Assembly (NCBI GenBank): GCA_011947345.1 | Contig: JAAVTG010000478.1 | Coordinates: forward strand, 1-22,719 | Reading direction: 5' to 3' | Source of the DNA: Phytophthora quininea | Lineage: Eukaryota; Oomycota; Peronosporomycetes; Peronosporales; Peronosporaceae | DNA length: 22,719 bases | In this document: positions 20,214-22,719 of the stretch, piece after piece | Position numbering within the stretch: position 1 is the stretch's first letter | How the letters are laid out: each line of letters begins with the position of its first letter | Notes under the pieces: generated by a model | Database searches by the model: none | What the model was told of the DNA's origin: nothing | The model's input: the letters and a program-made list of their open reading frames with translations, nothing else | Program-made: the position numbers and the translations under genes

Positions 20214-20785
20214 AATGGGCGTCTCTCTTTACTGCCACACCGCCGAGGGCGAGGGAAGCTTATCATCCATCCAAGGGAAGTGCTTCCTCCAAAGAAGTGG
20301 ACCTCGTGAAAACCTCGACAAGTAGCAACTACCAACCGCCAGCCAATAGCTTCTGCCAAGCAGCTAAGCTCGCCCTCGCAAAAGTCTTGGCTAGCCAGAC
20401 GAGATCTTCACCCTGTAGCATGGCGGAAAGCAACGTTGAGGATACCGAAGGAGCAGCGGTGGCAGCTTGGGCAGCAATGTTCGATGCATCTTCAACTTGG
20501 ATGCACTCAATGGCTCTCTTTGACCCGACGAAGGTTCAGCGCTGAGGTAGCCCCGATCCCATGGAACCAAGTCTTCTTGGCAACAGTCTCTTGGTGATCT
20601 CGACAAGATGGCTAAATGTCATCGTGCTAGAATCCCACTCGCTGTCCCAAACAATGCCCCACAATTCCCATACTTACTCTCATACAAATAGAACGGGTGG
20701 GCGTGCTTCCAACCTTTTCGCCGTGTTCAACTACCTCCTGCCACCCATACTCGAATCGCCTCCCCACCCTTCCTGTCAATCCTCC
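20214..20785. other. Divergent intergenic region upstream of the hydrolase and purine genes
   Basis: Both flanking genes point away from this region, so it should hold both promoters. A plus-strand frame of 82 codons (20297-20545) and a minus-strand frame of 71 codons occur, but neither has a recognisable domain. The stretch just before the purine gene is C-rich and pyrimidine-rich (20730-20785). Confidence 0.4.

Positions 20786-22719
<1,934 letters not shown>

Noticed and set aside
20297..20545. 82-codon plus-strand frame between hydrolase and purine genes
   Set aside because: No domain, no clear codon bias, and it lies in a probable divergent promoter region.

Overview
The window looks like nuclear DNA of an oomycete, most likely Phytophthora or a close relative. 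The evidence is compact GC-rich genes on both strands, short GT-AG introns of 59-73 bp, a translation elongation factor 3 (eEF3) relative outside the fungi, an oomycete-type initiator element, relics of ankyrin repeats of the kind expanded in oomycetes, and an unusual purine-synthesis fusion. Genus is inferred; no rRNA, tRNA or organelle gene is visible.

Layout. 1-852 (+): 3' part of a SPAK/OSR1-like STE20 kinase with three introns. 986-1909 (-): decayed ankyrin-repeat gene. 5764-2409 (-): one long gene with an N-terminal AP2-like DNA-binding domain and C-terminal membrane segments. 6370-13956: a mobile or repetitive block bounded by inverted TAGAGTTGGGTAA ends with GATCCG-rich subterminal repeats. 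It holds an eEF3 fragment lacking both ends (+), a BED-finger hAT transposase gene (-) and a Gly/Ser/Val-rich protein built on a ~15-residue repeat (-). 14380-14051 (-): small protein resembling Gemin7. 16076-14451 (-): App1-like phosphatidate phosphatase. 17804-16271 (-): CCR4/nocturnin-type EEP nuclease. 18158-18520 (+): ribosomal protein uS10 (RPS20). 20164-18818 (-): membrane-anchored HSL-type alpha/beta hydrolase. 20786-22719 (+, cut by the window): purine enzyme with a degenerate IMP-cyclohydrolase-like N-terminus, then GARS, then the start of GART, without AIRS between them.

Sequence quality. About 25 single-base frameshifts interrupt otherwise well-conserved proteins, and nearly all can be explained by one base missing from a homopolymer. 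They cluster at 2.4-10.6 kb and 18.8-22.7 kb; the kinase, Gemin7-like, App1-like, EEP and RPS20 models are intact, and their exon sums are exact multiples of three. I therefore treat most frameshifts as likely sequence error. The ankyrin relic (in-frame stops plus a frame change) and the truncated eEF3 copy are more likely to be truly broken.

No operon logic applies. Most neighbours are independent housekeeping or regulatory genes (RNA turnover, lipid metabolism, translation, purine synthesis) around a transposon-rich island.
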